Assembly (NCBI RefSeq): GCF_007741475.1
Contig: NZ_CP036261.1
Coordinates: forward strand, 1,240,001-1,304,000
Length of the DNA stretch: 64,000 nt
Direction: 5' to 3'
Source: Rosistilla ulvae
GTDB taxonomy: Bacteria > Planctomycetota > Planctomycetia > Pirellulales > Pirellulaceae
How positions within the stretch are numbered: position 1 is the stretch's first letter; every line of letters begins with the position of its first letter. The notes under the pieces were generated by a model. The model worked only from the letters and a program-made list of their open reading frames with translations. It made no database searches and had not been told where the DNA came from. Positions 7,857 through 17,901 of the stretch are shown piece by piece. The translations under genes were made by a program, and so were the position numbers.

Positions 7857-10288
7857 CGCGCCAGGTTCAGCAATTCGTCCAACAGTTCTTGAGTCGAAGT
7901 GATCACCCGCGTGTTGCCCCGGTACTGCGTTCCGGCGAGCACGAGGTCGACCAGGTCGGCACCCATGTCGGTGTTGGACAATTCCAACGCACCGGCGCGG
8001 ATCGCTCCGATACCGTTTTCGCCGGGACCACCTTGAACCGGCAGGCCGGTGTTGATGCCTTGGGCGTAAAGGTTCTGGCCGCGTTGGTCGAGGCCGGCGG
8101 GGTTGGCGAAACGGGCGAGCTGGATCTGTCCGAGGTCGCGGGTCACACCGTTGCTGAACACGCCACGCACGATACCGTCTTCACCGACAACGTAGCTGGT
8201 CAATACACCGGGAGCCGAACCGTCTTGTCGAGTCGCGGCGAGCGAGGCCGTATCGGTGGCCAAGCCGGATACCGAAGTGAAATCGAGTTCGAATTGCAGC
8301 GGCGAAATACTAGGCGATCCGCTGCGGTTGATATTCACTTCGGTGTTCGATGCGGAGATGAAGTTGCCGTTGCCGTCGAATCGAATCAAGCCGGTGCCGA
8401 CGGAGATCCCGTTGCTGGTGGTCGACTGGTTTTCCGAACTGTCGGCGTACCAACGATAAACGGTCTGTTCGTCGGTCCGTTCTTCCAGCGCAGTCGTTAC
8501 TCGCATGTCCAAGGGATTACCGAGCGAATCGTAGACGACAAAGTCGGCGACCGCACTGGTTCCTACCGCTTCTTGAATTGTTCCAAAGGCGAGGTTGGGA
8601 ACGGTGACGTTTCCAAGATCGTCTTCGATCCGGAACGCTGTTAGATCGATGTCCAAAGCATTCAATTCGCCGTTGTTGCTGACAAACCGAATCGCACCGT
8701 CCTGGATGTAGCCACCTGGAATCAAGGTTCCGGTTTCACCGGGGATATTGTTCTCCGACCCCGGGATCGGGTTTTGTGAATCGACCTGCAGGATCTGGAT
8801 ACCGGACGCCGATTCGACAAAATCGATCAGATCTTGCACCGTGGAGGTCGCGGTGATCTCCAGTTCTTTCGTTCCCAGCAAGCGATCCCCTTTTTCACCC
8901 TGGTAGGACATTGTTCCCACGGTGAAGACGGGTGAATAGTTGAGCCCGTCCCGTTTAAGGACGTTGGTCAACAGCGTGTTGCTGTTGATCGTGGGCCCGT
9001 CGAGATCCAACAGTTTGTTCCCCGTGATGTCCAGATCGGCGATCTCCGCGTCGGATTTGCTATCGGTATACGTATCGTAGGGGGAGACGGTGTCGACCAG
9101 ATAGAAATTGTTCTGGTCGTTCGCCAGGTTGCGATAGATGCGGATTTCATCGTATTCAGGGAAACCACCTCCGGTTGGCGGAGTTGGTGGGATCGGGAAA
9201 TTGTCGATGGTGATCCGGCCATCAACGACGTTTTGAGGACCGATCAGAACGCTCGGAATGCTCTCGGTTGAGCCCGTTTTGTGATACGTCACCATGTAGG
9301 TGTAGTTGCCGCTAAGCGTGTCGGTGTCCAGTGGAGTCGTCGAAAGGGCGACGGAGCCGTCGTCGATGTAGCTGCCAGCGGTCGCGGCGGTGTCGAGTTG
9401 GAAAAACTCGCTCCCCCCCGCCTCGGTACGGTAGATGTTCACCGAAGTGTATTCTGGTGAGGGGGAGGCGGGCAGGCTGCCAAGGGTGATCTGTTGACCG
9501 GTTGCTGCGTTGACCGAGATCGGCGCGCTGGGGACCGTTTCACGGCCAGCGTTGTCGACGTAGGTGAACCGATACTGATAATTGCCCGCAGCTAGCGCGC
9601 CACCTCCGGCGACCGTTGTCGTGACACTATTCGACGATGGAACCGGTGATGTACCAATGTTGATGTCGCTGCCGTCGGGACGTGGGACCGCAGCATCCCC
9701 CAAGATCGCGCTTTGGATCACTTCAGCAGCGGTTGCGACCTCCCCCTTGGGCGTCAGCGTTCCTTCGAAGGTGACTTCGTTTGTCGCCCGAGCGACCGAT
9801 TCACTGCCCAGCGGAATCGTGATCGGTTCGAGCTGTGTCTCTTGAATACGAAACGATTCGTCGGCACCAAACCCAAGCAAACGCTGGCCCGTCGACGTGG
9901 TTAACTGGTTTTCGCTGTTGAGCTTGAAGATTCCATTCCGCGTGTACAGATTCTCGCCTTGAGAACTCTCAACGATAAAGAAGCCCTCGCCCTGGATGGC
10001 CAGGTGCGATGGAGTCGAGCTGATTTCGATCGTCCCTTGGGTGAAGTCGGGGGTGATCTCGGCGACCTGCACACCCAAACCAACCTGGCGCGGGTTGGTA
10101 CCGCCGTTTTCGGCGGTCGGCGCAGCACCTAGCGATTGGGTCTGCAAGAACTGCGTCGCAAAGACAGCGGTCGAGGCTTTAAACCCAACCGTCTGCGCAT
10201 TGGCCAAGTTGTTGCCGATTACATCGATCTGGGTTTCAGCGGCGCTGAGGCCCGTCAATGCCGTGCTGAGTGCAGATGCCAGTCCCAT
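7853..10288 (-). CDS. flgE: Flagellar hook protein FlgE with two internal domain insertions
   Basis: 811 residues from the ATG at 10288, chosen because AGGGA lies six bases upstream; an ATG at 10294 is also possible. The N-terminus [30 protein letters not shown] and the C-terminal [12 protein letters not shown]...NTRVI segment are diagnostic of the axial rod/hook family and form the coiled-coil D0 parts. Typical bacterial FlgE has 400-450 residues. Here residues of about 222-430 hold two tandem fibronectin-III-like modules, each with a GNYxYxxTY start and a repeated [VE][NI]IYR strand (around 284 and 383). It is the last gene of the flagellar operon and probably forms the hook, with the inserts exposed on its outer face. 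Confidence 0.93.
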   Translation of the reverse strand: MGLASALSTALTGLSAAETQIDVIGNNLANAQTVGFKASTAVFATQFLQTQSLGAAPTAENGGTNPRQVGLGVQVAEITPDFTQGTIEISSTPSHLAIQGEGFFIVESSQGENLYTRNGIFKLNSENQLTTSTGQRLLGFGADESFRIQETQLEPITIPLGSESVARATNEVTFEGTLTPKGEVATAAEVIQSAILGDAAVPRPDGSDINIGTSPVPSSNSVTTTVAGGGALAAGNYQYRFTYVDNAGRETVPSAPISVNAATGQQITLGSLPASPSPEYTSVNIYRTEAGGSEFFQLDTAATAGSYIDDGSVALSTTPLDTDTLSGNYTYMVTYHKTGSTESIPSVLIGPQNVVDGRITIDNFPIPPTPPTGGGFPEYDEIRIYRNLANDQNNFYLVDTVSPYDTYTDSKSDAEIADLDITGNKLLDLDGPTINSNTLLTNVLKRDGLNYSPVFTVGTMSYQGEKGDRLLGTKELEITATSTVQDLIDFVESASGIQILQVDSQNPIPGSENNIPGETGTLIPGGYIQDGAIRFVSNNGELNALDIDLTAFRIEDDLGNVTVPNLAFGTIQEAVGTSAVADFVVYDSLGNPLDMRVTTALEERTDEQTVYRWYADSSENQSTTSNGISVGTGLIRFDGNGNFISASNTEVNINRSGSPSISPLQFELDFTSVSGLATDTASLAATRQDGSAPGVLTSYVVGEDGIVRGVFSNGVTRDLGQIQLARFANPAGLDQRGQNLYAQGINTGLPVQGGPGENGIGAIRAGALELSNTDMGADLVDLVLAGTQYRGNTRVITSTQELLDELLNLAR

Positions 10289-10338
10289 GCTCATTCCCTA
10301 ATTGCGATCAAATCGTCGCGGGAGAGTATGCTAGCTGG

Positions 10339-10776
10339 CTAGCCTTCGACGATCTCCCGGATGTTCCCTACTTGTATCGTCTTTTCACCAATGTGAACTT
10401 TGACATTCCGGGAATCTCCGCCCTCACTATCGGTCTCTACCGAGACCCGATCGATCTTTCCACTGATCTCTTCGGCGTCGTCGCTGAGTCCGGAGACCTC
10501 GCGGCCGATCAGGTTGCTAGCGGTTGTCAGCTGTTGGCTGAGCGAAAGATTGCCCAGCGTTTCGGTCAGATCGTTGGTCGCACCGATCTCGCGAATCTGA
10601 CCGATCTGTTGCAGCATTTCCGCGTTTTCCATCGGATTCAACGGATCTTGGTTCTGCATTTCGGTGATCAGCAGCGTCAAGAAGTCGTCGAGATTCAGGT
10701 CGTTGAGTCCACTCTCGGCAGCGTCCGCCGAACTGCTAGCGGATGAGGTAGCACCTGTTGCAGCAATTTGAGACAT
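10339..10776 (-). CDS. flgD: Flagellar hook capping protein FlgD, short form
   Basis: 145 residues from the ATG at 10776 (MSQIAATGA); upstream in-frame codons are not protein-like. The FlgD N-terminal signature LDDFLTLLITEMQNQDPLNPMENAEMLQQ is clear, and the following region (ASNLIGREV) also fits. FlgD caps the growing hook and is required for FlgE polymerisation. At 145 residues it lacks the C-terminal Ig-like/tudor-like domains of the 230-residue enterobacterial protein and keeps only a short beta tail, a variation known in several phyla. It sits between fliK and flgE, the usual order for a hook assembly module. Confidence 0.92.
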   Translation of the reverse strand: MSQIAATGATSSASSSADAAESGLNDLNLDDFLTLLITEMQNQDPLNPMENAEMLQQIGQIREIGATNDLTETLGNLSLSQQLTTASNLIGREVSGLSDDAEEISGKIDRVSVETDSEGGDSRNVKVHIGEKTIQVGNIREIVEG

Positions 10777-10922
10777 CCGACATTCCTGGGGGCGATTGGA
10801 GAATAAAAAATTTGTTCCCGGCGATGATACGCCGTCGATCCCTTCGGCCACCATTGCAGTTTCTTCCCCAACGCACCCTCAATGGCTACCGCATGATCTC
10901 CGGCCGCGGCAGCCGAAGATCG

Positions 10923-12554
10923 TTAGGCGACAAGATCCAGCTGTTCGGTCGACGATCCTGTCGAGCTGCCGATCTCCTGCGGCAGTTCGGTTGGGGCGAC
11001 CGGTTCGGGCATCGGTGGCCGCGGCGGTGCGGCGAAGTTTTGGAACGTTTCACGCTGTTCCTGTTGGCCGCCTTGCGACGTCCCCATCTCGCTTTCCATG
11101 CCGATCTCGATCGATTCGATCTGAAATCCCTGTTCGGCCAGCCGGTTTTTGAGGTCGTGTAGATTCTCTCGCAACGCGTGCGAGGCGGCTTCCGATTCGG
11201 TCACGATCCGCGCGTTGATCTTCCGTCCGGAGACGTTGACGTCGATCCCAACCGATCCGAGTCGCGGCGGGTGCAGGCGGATCTTCAGGCTGCCGCCGTC
11301 GGTCCCCAGTTGCTGAAAGGCGCGCGAGACGCGTTGCAGCAACTTCGCTCGGTCGACTTGGTCCAATGGATTCGTATCGGTCGACTTGGCTTTGGCGGCT
11401 GTCGCCGTCGTTGCATTCCCCGCCGTTTCGATCTTTGCCGAACCGATCGTTGGTGCGGCGTCGGCCAATGGCGTCGCGCTCGACCGAGCGGCGGCTTCGG
11501 TCTGTTTTGCTGCGGCGATGGGAATCGATGTGGCAGCCGACTGGCTGGCCGGTTCCGCTTCGGGCACAGGTTGCGACAGCGCTGCGGTTGCGTCGACCGA
11601 CGGCAGGTCGACCGGAAGCTCTTCGGCGACGGCCAGTTCGGCCGGCGCGACGATCGCTGGCGACGTGCCTTCGGCCGGTCGCTGAGTCGAAGCCGGCTGC
11701 ACCGAATCGGCGGGCGGCTGGGTTCCGTTGGGCAGCCCGACGATCCGTTCTTCGCCTGAATCCTTGCTGAATCGCCGTTTCGATTTCTGTGATCCCGGCT
11801 CCACGTCGCTGCGGGCGATCGCTGGTTCCAGTTCTTCTGCCGCCGCTTTGGCGATCGCTGGATCCTCTGGTTCTACGTTGGGATCGGATTCCGAAACCGG
11901 GGCGACAGCAACCACCTGGCTATCCTGCTGATCGGCCGCATCGGAAACCGGTTCCGCGACAAGTTCGGATGTCGTGTCGGTTTCGGCCAGCGATTCCTCG
12001 AATGCTTCGGGCTGCTCGGTCGCTTCGACGTTCTCGATCGGGGTGTCCAACGGCGTCGATTCTGCGGTGTCCGACGAATTTGCATCGACGGCCAAATCAG
12101 CTTCCGTTGCCGCAGCGTTCTCGCCGGCGCTGTCGGTTGGCGCGACAGCCGCTACGTTTTCGTTGGCTTCCGCATCGAGCTCTTCGCCGTTGGGCGTGGC
12201 CGATGCCGGCTGCTGATCCGGATCGGCGAGGCCTGCTTCGGCGGCGATCGGTTCTTCGACCGAAGCTTCCAGTGGTTCGGATGTTTGTGCGATCGGTGTC
12301 GCGGCGGTTTGTCCAACGGCCGCGGAATCGTACGACTCATCGTCGTCGCGATCTTCCGAATCGGGCTTGTTTGTCGCTTTGGGGGCCGCCGGTTCGTCGG
12401 CCTTGGGCTGCGGCCGCTCGCGCGTCGCCGGAGCGGCTTCAAAGATTTGGGCAAAGCCGCTGGTCAGGTCGGTCGGATCCAACTGCAATTGCAACGAAGC
12501 ATTATTGCCTCGGCGAATTGCGTTGATCGAGTTGAGCGAAATCGAGTCGCCCAT
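10923..12554 (-). CDS. fliK: Flagellar hook-length control protein FliK
   Basis: 543 residues from the ATG at 12554, which is preceded by GGGGAGG at a good distance; the frame extends upstream to 12599. The first 400 residues are low-complexity, rich in Ala, Pro, Glu and Thr, as expected for the FliK ruler region. The C-terminal Flg_hook domain is recognisable from LKIRLHPPRLGSVGIDVNVS through ALRENLHDLKNRLAEQGFQI. FliK measures hook length and switches export specificity from hook to filament proteins by contacting FlhB. It lies between the motE-like gene and flgD. Confidence 0.9.
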   Translation of the reverse strand: MGDSISLNSINAIRRGNNASLQLQLDPTDLTSGFAQIFEAAPATRERPQPKADEPAAPKATNKPDSEDRDDDESYDSAAVGQTAATPIAQTSEPLEASVEEPIAAEAGLADPDQQPASATPNGEELDAEANENVAAVAPTDSAGENAAATEADLAVDANSSDTAESTPLDTPIENVEATEQPEAFEESLAETDTTSELVAEPVSDAADQQDSQVVAVAPVSESDPNVEPEDPAIAKAAAEELEPAIARSDVEPGSQKSKRRFSKDSGEERIVGLPNGTQPPADSVQPASTQRPAEGTSPAIVAPAELAVAEELPVDLPSVDATAALSQPVPEAEPASQSAATSIPIAAAKQTEAAARSSATPLADAAPTIGSAKIETAGNATTATAAKAKSTDTNPLDQVDRAKLLQRVSRAFQQLGTDGGSLKIRLHPPRLGSVGIDVNVSGRKINARIVTESEAASHALRENLHDLKNRLAEQGFQIESIEIGMESEMGTSQGGQQEQRETFQNFAAPPRPPMPEPVAPTELPQEIGSSTGSSTEQLDLVA

Positions 12555-12619
12555 CGCGTAACCTCCCCACTCGACCCGAGTTCGCCCCGGGGCGGACATG
12601 GGGTCCGGCCAGAAGATCG

Positions 12620-13264
12620 CTACTCGTCGCGAGCCTTATCGATGACTGTCTTTTCAGGTTCGCCTGCACCGATGTGGTTCAGGATCTGTTGCAGTTTGTC
12701 CGCTTCTTCGGGCGAGACAAACTCCCTTAAGATCTTCTTTCGTTTGTCAGCCTGCATGGCTTTAACGATTGCAACGACGTCGTTAAGGTCACCCCCATCT
12801 AACATTCGGATCAATTGATCCTTGCTGGTCGCCGGTGGCAACGACTCCAGCGTCGACTGCAGCGACTGCATCGCTTCGTCCTGAACGCCTTGGGAAAGTT
12901 CGGCCAATTTGCGGTAGAAAGCGTCTTTTCGCGTGTCGAAACGCGATTCTTTCGATCGCAGCCGCTCCTGAACCACCTGCAATTGGTTGTAATAGTTCTC
13001 TTGGGCGCGGCGCCGCAGATCCATCTCCAGCCCATCGCGAGCCCGCTCGGCTAAGACCTCTTCGAAGCTGGGGATCGGTTCGGTTTTGGCCGCGCGAATG
13101 CTATCGGCGACCCGATCGCCCGAGATGTCGATGCCGTTCATCAGCCCCACGATCTTGGTGGTGCTGGCGGCGTTCAGGTTGCCGCGGACCGCAAGAACCC
13201 CGACGACCAACAGCTGAGTCAGCACGGTGGCGACGCAAAACGCAGCGATTCCTTTGGTTAACAT
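12620..13264 (-). CDS. MotE-like coiled-coil membrane protein
   Basis: 214 residues, with an N-terminal membrane helix (about residues 5-26: GIAAFCVATVLTQLLVVGVLAV), then a long charged coiled coil (about 85-140) and a C-terminal helical part resembling the MgtE N-terminal domain (DLNDVVAIVKAMQADKRKKILREF). This architecture matches MotE-like proteins that are commonly encoded between fliJ and fliK. MotE is a periplasmic chaperone for the MotC stator component in alphaproteobacteria; in other phyla the role is only inferred. It is three bases from fliJ, so it is surely co-transcribed. An alternative description is simply a DUF-type flagellar accessory protein. Confidence 0.75.
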   Translation of the reverse strand: MLTKGIAAFCVATVLTQLLVVGVLAVRGNLNAASTTKIVGLMNGIDISGDRVADSIRAAKTEPIPSFEEVLAERARDGLEMDLRRRAQENYYNQLQVVQERLRSKESRFDTRKDAFYRKLAELSQGVQDEAMQSLQSTLESLPPATSKDQLIRMLDGGDLNDVVAIVKAMQADKRKKILREFVSPEEADKLQQILNHIGAGEPEKTVIDKARDE

Positions 13265-13267
13265 CGA

Positions 13268-13729
13268 TTAAGTCCCACGTAAGCTATGTTCCGCCGACTG
13301 GTGCAGCACGGCGGCGACTTCGTCCATTTCGGCCTGCAGCCTCGCTTGTTCTGTGTCGCGATACGTCTGCAACGCGCGATCGCGCAGCTTTTCGATCCGT
13401 TTGACTTCTTGATCGGCTGTCTGCAGGATCAGTTCTCGTTTTCGCAATTCGACGTTGACCTGGCCGACCTGCTGCTGAAGTGTAGCTTTTTCTTGCTCGA
13501 CGAGAATTTCATGGCGTCCCTGAGCCAACAATTGGTCGACGCTGATCTTCCCCTTTAAATGGGTGCCGCGCTGCGTCTTCAGATTTTCCAGTTCGCTGCT
13601 TTTGTCGGCGATCTGCGTTTCCAGGATTCCCAACGCCTGAGTCGCGTCGGCGACGCCTCGCCGCGCCGCATCGCGCTCGCTGCAACGCAGGTTCAACAGC
13701 GAGGCGAGTCGAAATTTGAATCCTTTCAT
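13268..13729 (-). CDS. fliJ: Flagellar export protein FliJ
   Basis: 153 residues, almost entirely a charged helical coiled coil starting MKGFKFRLASLLNLR, which is the typical FliJ N-terminus. FliJ inserts into the FliI hexamer, resembling the gamma subunit of F-ATPase, and couples it to the export gate. Length fits the family (about 145-150). It follows fliI, and the motE-like gene begins three bases after its stop. Confidence 0.9.
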   Translation of the reverse strand: MKGFKFRLASLLNLRCSERDAARRGVADATQALGILETQIADKSSELENLKTQRGTHLKGKISVDQLLAQGRHEILVEQEKATLQQQVGQVNVELRKRELILQTADQEVKRIEKLRDRALQTYRDTEQARLQAEMDEVAAVLHQSAEHSLRGT

Positions 13730-13815
13730 CGCCAGGTCATCCTTGTTTGCGTTGGTTTGGGAATCGGCAAATCCGTTGCCGAGCTGTGGTTATCGTTTGG
13801 GAAACGCTGTGCGAT

Positions 13816-15144
13816 TTAGCCCGCAAGCGTTTGCATCGCCTTCATGGTGATCGCCAAGGGCGAGACCTCGTTCGATTTTTGCGTCAGGAATTGCTTCAAC
13901 ATCGGCTGCATCTCGATCGTCTTGTCGAGCTCGGGATTGGTCCCCGCGCGATAGGCTCCGATGTTGATCAGGTCTTCGTTGGTGCGGTAATTGGCCAACC
14001 ATTTGCGCAGCTGAGTCGCGGCGGCTAGCGAATTGGCCGGGATCAGTTTGGTCTGCAGACGGCTGAGGCTCTCCAGGACGTCGATCGCCGGCCAGTGCCC
14101 TTCGGATCCGAGTTTGCGGCTGAGGAAAAAGTGGCCGTCGAGTAATCCACGCAGGTTGTCGCTGATCGGTTCGTTGTTGTCGTCACCGTCGACCAGGACG
14201 GCGTAAAACGCGGTGATCGAACCACGCTCGGTGCGACCCGATTGCTCGACCAACTTGGGCAGCGTCGAGAAGACCGACGGCGGATAGCCGCGGGTTGTGG
14301 GAGGTTCGCCGACCGCCAGACCGATCTCTCGCTGAGCGGTTGCAAAACGGGTGATCGAATCCATCAACAGGACGACGTTTTTGCCTTGGTCGCGAAGCGC
14401 TGTCGCGATCGCCGTCGCGGTCCAAGCCGCTTGGATCCGCATCGTTGCCGGTTGATCGTTGGTCGAAACGACAAGCGTGCTGCGAGCCATTCCCTTTTTG
14501 CCCAACGTGTGCTCGATGAACTCGCGGACCTCGCGTCCACGCTCGCCGATCAATCCGATCACGACAGCATCGGCTTTGGAGTTCTTGGCTAGCATGCCCA
14601 TCAGGGTACTCTTGCCGCCACCGGCTCCGGCAAAGATGCCCAGCCGTTGTCCGAGCCCGCAAGTCAGCAGCCCATCGATCGAACGGATCCCCGTTTCGAA
14701 GACGGTCTCGATCGGCGGTCGATCCAACGACGCGGGCGGTTCCATGTTGATCGAGGTGGACGTCAGCGAAGCGGGCAGCGGGCGTCCGTCCAATGGGCGG
14801 CCCAGTGCGTCGACGACGCGGCCGATCAGCCCCTCGCCCAATCGCAGGTTCACGCTGTGGCTCTGCAGTTCGACCGGATCGCCCGACGAGAGAGCTGATA
14901 ATTCATCCATCACCGCCAGGATCGGCGAATCGTCGCGGAAGCCGATCACCTTGGCAGCGCCCTTTTGCCCGCTGCGGGTGTGGATCGTGCAGATCGAACC
15001 GACGGGCACGCTCAGCCCGCGGACCTCGACCCGATTACCGACGATCGCATGGACCGACCCGACGACGCGGCCGTCGATCGAATTGCGGATCGTCTGGCGG
15101 TAATCGTCGGCTTTCACCAGTTCGGGGAAGGGAGCGTTCTTCAT
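13816..15144 (-). CDS. fliI: Flagellum-specific ATPase FliI
   Basis: 442 residues, the standard FliI size. Walker A GAGGGKST is at residues 173-180, followed by the GERGREVREF segment typical of FliI/F1-beta-like ATPases, and LLMDSITRFATAQREIGLA with the Walker B aspartate. The enzyme energises flagellar protein export with FliH and FliJ at the cytoplasmic side of the basal body. The N-terminal beta-barrel domain occupies the first 95 residues. It starts at ATG 15144, 64 bases after the fliH stop. Confidence 0.96.
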   Translation of the reverse strand: MKNAPFPELVKADDYRQTIRNSIDGRVVGSVHAIVGNRVEVRGLSVPVGSICTIHTRSGQKGAAKVIGFRDDSPILAVMDELSALSSGDPVELQSHSVNLRLGEGLIGRVVDALGRPLDGRPLPASLTSTSINMEPPASLDRPPIETVFETGIRSIDGLLTCGLGQRLGIFAGAGGGKSTLMGMLAKNSKADAVVIGLIGERGREVREFIEHTLGKKGMARSTLVVSTNDQPATMRIQAAWTATAIATALRDQGKNVVLLMDSITRFATAQREIGLAVGEPPTTRGYPPSVFSTLPKLVEQSGRTERGSITAFYAVLVDGDDNNEPISDNLRGLLDGHFFLSRKLGSEGHWPAIDVLESLSRLQTKLIPANSLAAATQLRKWLANYRTNEDLINIGAYRAGTNPELDKTIEMQPMLKQFLTQKSNEVSPLAITMKAMQTLAG

Positions 15145-15208
15145 GCGTTTTCCATTGGCTGCGGTCGCTTCCCGGGAAGGGATTGCGTGGGGACGGTTTC
15201 CGCCCGAT

Positions 15209-15901
15209 TCATTCTTCTTCGCTTTGCAGGCCCAGGTGTTGGGCGAGTTTTTCTAGTTGTGTCGATAGTTGTAAATCGATGTGTCCGCCCTCTTGGCGGA
15301 CCACGACGCCCATCGGTTCGACTGCTTCGTCCGGTTCGATGTGCGTTTCCTGAGGCAGGCCGGGGCGGCGGACGACGCGATCGAGTTGTTGCCCCAAGAC
15401 GCTTAACGTTTCCGGGTGGACGGCCAGCGTGATCTTCCTCGCTCCGCGGACTGCATCGAGCGCTTCGTTGGCCCATCCCAGCAGGATCTCGTCGTTTTGG
15501 TTGATCGCATTGCGAGTCAGCTTTTGTGCGACTTCAAATGCGATCTCCAGCGTGTTCTGTTGCCACTGTTGCAACCAATCGTTTTCCGTTTCCCACAGCT
15601 GATCGATCGCCGATTCGAGCGTTGCCAAGCGGCTGTGGACCGCCGAATCGACAGCGACTTTGACCCGCTGGTCGATCACTTCGTTGGCCTCTTTCAGTCC
15701 CTCTTCGCGACCGGCTTCGCGAGCTTGCTGTTGGATCGCTTCGGCGTCGGCATGCGCTTGCTTGATGATCGCCGCGGCGGTTTGTTGAGCCCGTGCGACT
15801 TCTTGCGACGCGCGATTGGCAAAGTCGTCGAGATTAAACCCAGCCACGCCCGAGAAGCCAGGATCCTGTTTGCCCGATTTGGATTTCAGAATGGTCGACA
15901 C
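15209..15901 (-). CDS. fliH: Flagellar assembly protein FliH
   Basis: 230 residues starting at GTG 15901. The middle region (about 33-80) is an Ala/Glu/Gln-rich helix, and the C-terminal half carries the FliH/HrpE pattern WLQQWQQNTLEIAFEVAQKL and ...VHPETLSVL. FliH binds FliI as a dimer and regulates and positions the ATPase. The call rests on this pattern and on the position between fliG and fliI. No strong ribosome binding site is visible, and the start could differ by a few codons. Confidence 0.88.
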   Translation of the reverse strand: MSTILKSKSGKQDPGFSGVAGFNLDDFANRASQEVARAQQTAAAIIKQAHADAEAIQQQAREAGREEGLKEANEVIDQRVKVAVDSAVHSRLATLESAIDQLWETENDWLQQWQQNTLEIAFEVAQKLTRNAINQNDEILLGWANEALDAVRGARKITLAVHPETLSVLGQQLDRVVRRPGLPQETHIEPDEAVEPMGVVVRQEGGHIDLQLSTQLEKLAQHLGLQSEEE

Positions 15902-15946
15902 GGTCGGTTACTCGATGGAATGGGTTAAAGGAGGCAAACGCTTCGC

Positions 15947-17068
15947 TTACGCGGCGAAACTCATTCGCGAGGGAGCCGACGCTGGCAGATGCAATTCGGG
16001 CAGCTTGCCGGCGTCGTGTAATTGCATCGCCGCGTCGTACAGTTCGCGTTGGCTGGCATCGATCTGACGCAATTCGACGTTGTCGATCTTCCGCATCAGA
16101 TCTTGCACCTCGCGGCGTTGGTTGCGAGGCAGGATCGTCAGCAACCGCTGGACGACGCGCGGGTCCATCCCGCACAACGACAGGATCGCGGTGTCGACCT
16201 CGACCTCCAACAGCACGCGGCGGAGCGCATCGGCGGGCAAGCGTTCGATCGGGGCAAAATCGATGGGCGTCGGTTCGCTGTCGAGATCTAGGTGCAATTC
16301 ATCGACGACCTCTGCCGATTCGATCGCTCCCGAATCCCATTCATCCAGCTGCTGCGGTGGCTCTGGCGGCGCCGAATCCACGGGAGCAACGGGCTCTGGC
16401 GGCAACGATGCAGCGAGATCGGGCAGTTCGGAGAGAATCTGTTTGCGTTGGTCGAGGTCCAGGTGCGTCAGGATCGAGGCGAGCGAGCGGCTGCCCGCTT
16501 GCGGTTCGGCTGGCGTCACCTTTTTCATCAACGATTGCAGGTGCTCGCTGATCTCCTGCAACGCTTGGCTGGGGATCTCGGTGATCGCGGCCAGTCGTTG
16601 GATCGCAGATTTACAGACCGATGTCGGCAGGTCGGCCAGCAGTTGAGCGGCGACCGACGGTTGCATCGAAGCCAGCACGATCGCAACGGTTTGCGGGTGT
16701 TCGTCCGACAGGGCGCTGACGAGCGCACGGATCGGCATCTCGTTCAGGAAGTGCAGCGGGTCACGCGATTCGGCTTCTTCTTCGGCGGAGTTCTCCGCTG
16801 GCGAAGAGGTTGTAGTGGCGGGAACTGCCGCGGCGGTGGGCTCAGGGGCGACGGGGGTAGGCCGCGAAGCCGTGGCGTTCTGGGACTTCTGCATGAAGTC
16901 GGCGATCGCCATCTTCCGTTCCAGCGGGTCGATTCCGGACAGTTGTGAGATTGCGTACCGAACCTGAGCCGCTCGCGATGGGGGCATCTTGGCCAGCAAC
17001 TGGGACGCCGTGACCTGATCGAGACTGTCCAGCAAGACAGCGACGCGACGAAGCGAACCCTGATCCAC
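15947..17068 (-). CDS. fliG: Flagellar motor switch protein FliG, divergent
   Basis: 373 residues from the GTG at 17068, which has GGAGGG seven bases upstream; a TTG at 17098 is possible but badly spaced. The N-terminal FliG motif LRRVAVLLDSLDQVTASQLLAKM is present. The middle domain has DEHPQTVAIVLASMQPSVAAQLL, the ARM-like EHPQ motif of FliG. The C-terminal part has ALRRVLLEVEVDTAILSLCGMDPRVVQRLL. FliG forms the C-ring rotor that contacts the stators. Two Pro/Ala/Glu-rich linkers (about 65-100 and 205-265) make it longer than the usual 330-345. It is the first gene of the operon; fliF, normally its neighbour, is not in this window. Confidence 0.88.
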   Translation of the reverse strand: MDQGSLRRVAVLLDSLDQVTASQLLAKMPPSRAAQVRYAISQLSGIDPLERKMAIADFMQKSQNATASRPTPVAPEPTAAAVPATTTSSPAENSAEEEAESRDPLHFLNEMPIRALVSALSDEHPQTVAIVLASMQPSVAAQLLADLPTSVCKSAIQRLAAITEIPSQALQEISEHLQSLMKKVTPAEPQAGSRSLASILTHLDLDQRKQILSELPDLAASLPPEPVAPVDSAPPEPPQQLDEWDSGAIESAEVVDELHLDLDSEPTPIDFAPIERLPADALRRVLLEVEVDTAILSLCGMDPRVVQRLLTILPRNQRREVQDLMRKIDNVELRQIDASQRELYDAAMQLHDAGKLPELHLPASAPSRMSFAA

Positions 17069-17682
17069 AACCAATCCCTCCGATGAATAGACAAGCAAAC
17101 ACAGAAAAGCTTATAGCGAGCCGAGCTCGATGGCGGAAGAGAAGTTGCGGGGAGGGTTTGAGTGTTGGGGAGCTTGGGGATGGTTTGGGGGTGGGCAGTC
17201 TCCGGAGCTTTATCAACGCAGAGTCCAGTCGCGAGCAATGGAGAACTGTTTGCCAGCCCCCTGCCCGTGCGATTTAGGGCCATCGGGCAAACCCTCACAC
17301 AACTGACTCGCGCCGGGCCGACGAATCGAAAAAAATGCGAAAGTTTTTGCTAGCATAACAATTGGTGTCGTCTGGCCGAGTCGCGGTCTCGTGCTAGCAA
17401 ATGTTCCAGAGAATTCCAGCTCGGCGACGAGCTGAAAGCGTTGCAAGGTGGGGGGAGACAAAAGGGCCCCATGTGAGTCAAAACCTTTATAAAACGGGGG
17501 AGCTGCCAATCTGCTCACTTGACATTTGCACATGCTCGGCAATAACTTACAAGGACAGCCATTGCATCCATCGTTGCTTGCCAATGGTCCCGCAGAAACA
17601 GCATGTTATGCAATGAGATTTGCAGCACGACGTTCCTCTCCAACGTCTTTTTTATCCATGCGTCCCACGATAAGGATATCTA
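17069..17682. other. Intergenic region with possible flagellar operon promoter
   Basis: 614 bases between the divergent fliG and BON-domain genes, with no credible coding frame. On the minus strand, TATAAG (17111-17116) lies about 43 bases before the fliG start and could be a -10 box, but the -35 position reads only TTCCGC. No sigma-28 or sigma-54 consensus was found. The sequence GCTAGCA occurs twice, near 17349-17355 and 17392-17398. Confidence 0.35.
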
Positions 17683-17901
17683 ATGATTGACACGCTCGAA
17701 CCGCAATCGTCTGTTGTTGCTCGAAATCGTCTGCACGAAAGCCCAATCACCGAGCTCCGCGATCTGGAGATCGTCGAAGATGGTGAATGCTTGTGCATCA
17801 GCGGCCGCGTTCGCTCGTTCTATCACAAGCAGCTCGCTCAAGAGACCGTTCGCCAAACCGCTCCCGGTTGGACCGTCGTCAACCGCGTCGACGTCGACTA
17901 G
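17683..17901 (+). CDS. Small BON-domain-like protein
   Basis: 72 residues from the ATG at 17683. The pattern LEIVEDGECLCISGRVRSFYHKQLAQETVRQ followed by GWTVVNRVDV is that of a single BON domain: a strand, a GxVxS turn, a helix and a second strand. BON domains bind lipids or serve as small interaction modules, often in envelope proteins. This copy has no signal peptide, so it is probably cytosolic. It is monocistronic, followed by the convergent sulfatase gene. Confidence 0.75.
   Translation: MIDTLEPQSSVVARNRLHESPITELRDLEIVEDGECLCISGRVRSFYHKQLAQETVRQTAPGWTVVNRVDVD

Noticed and set aside
17083-17616. Short frames in the fliG upstream region
   Set aside because: No ribosome site, no conserved motif; region is better explained as promoter DNA.
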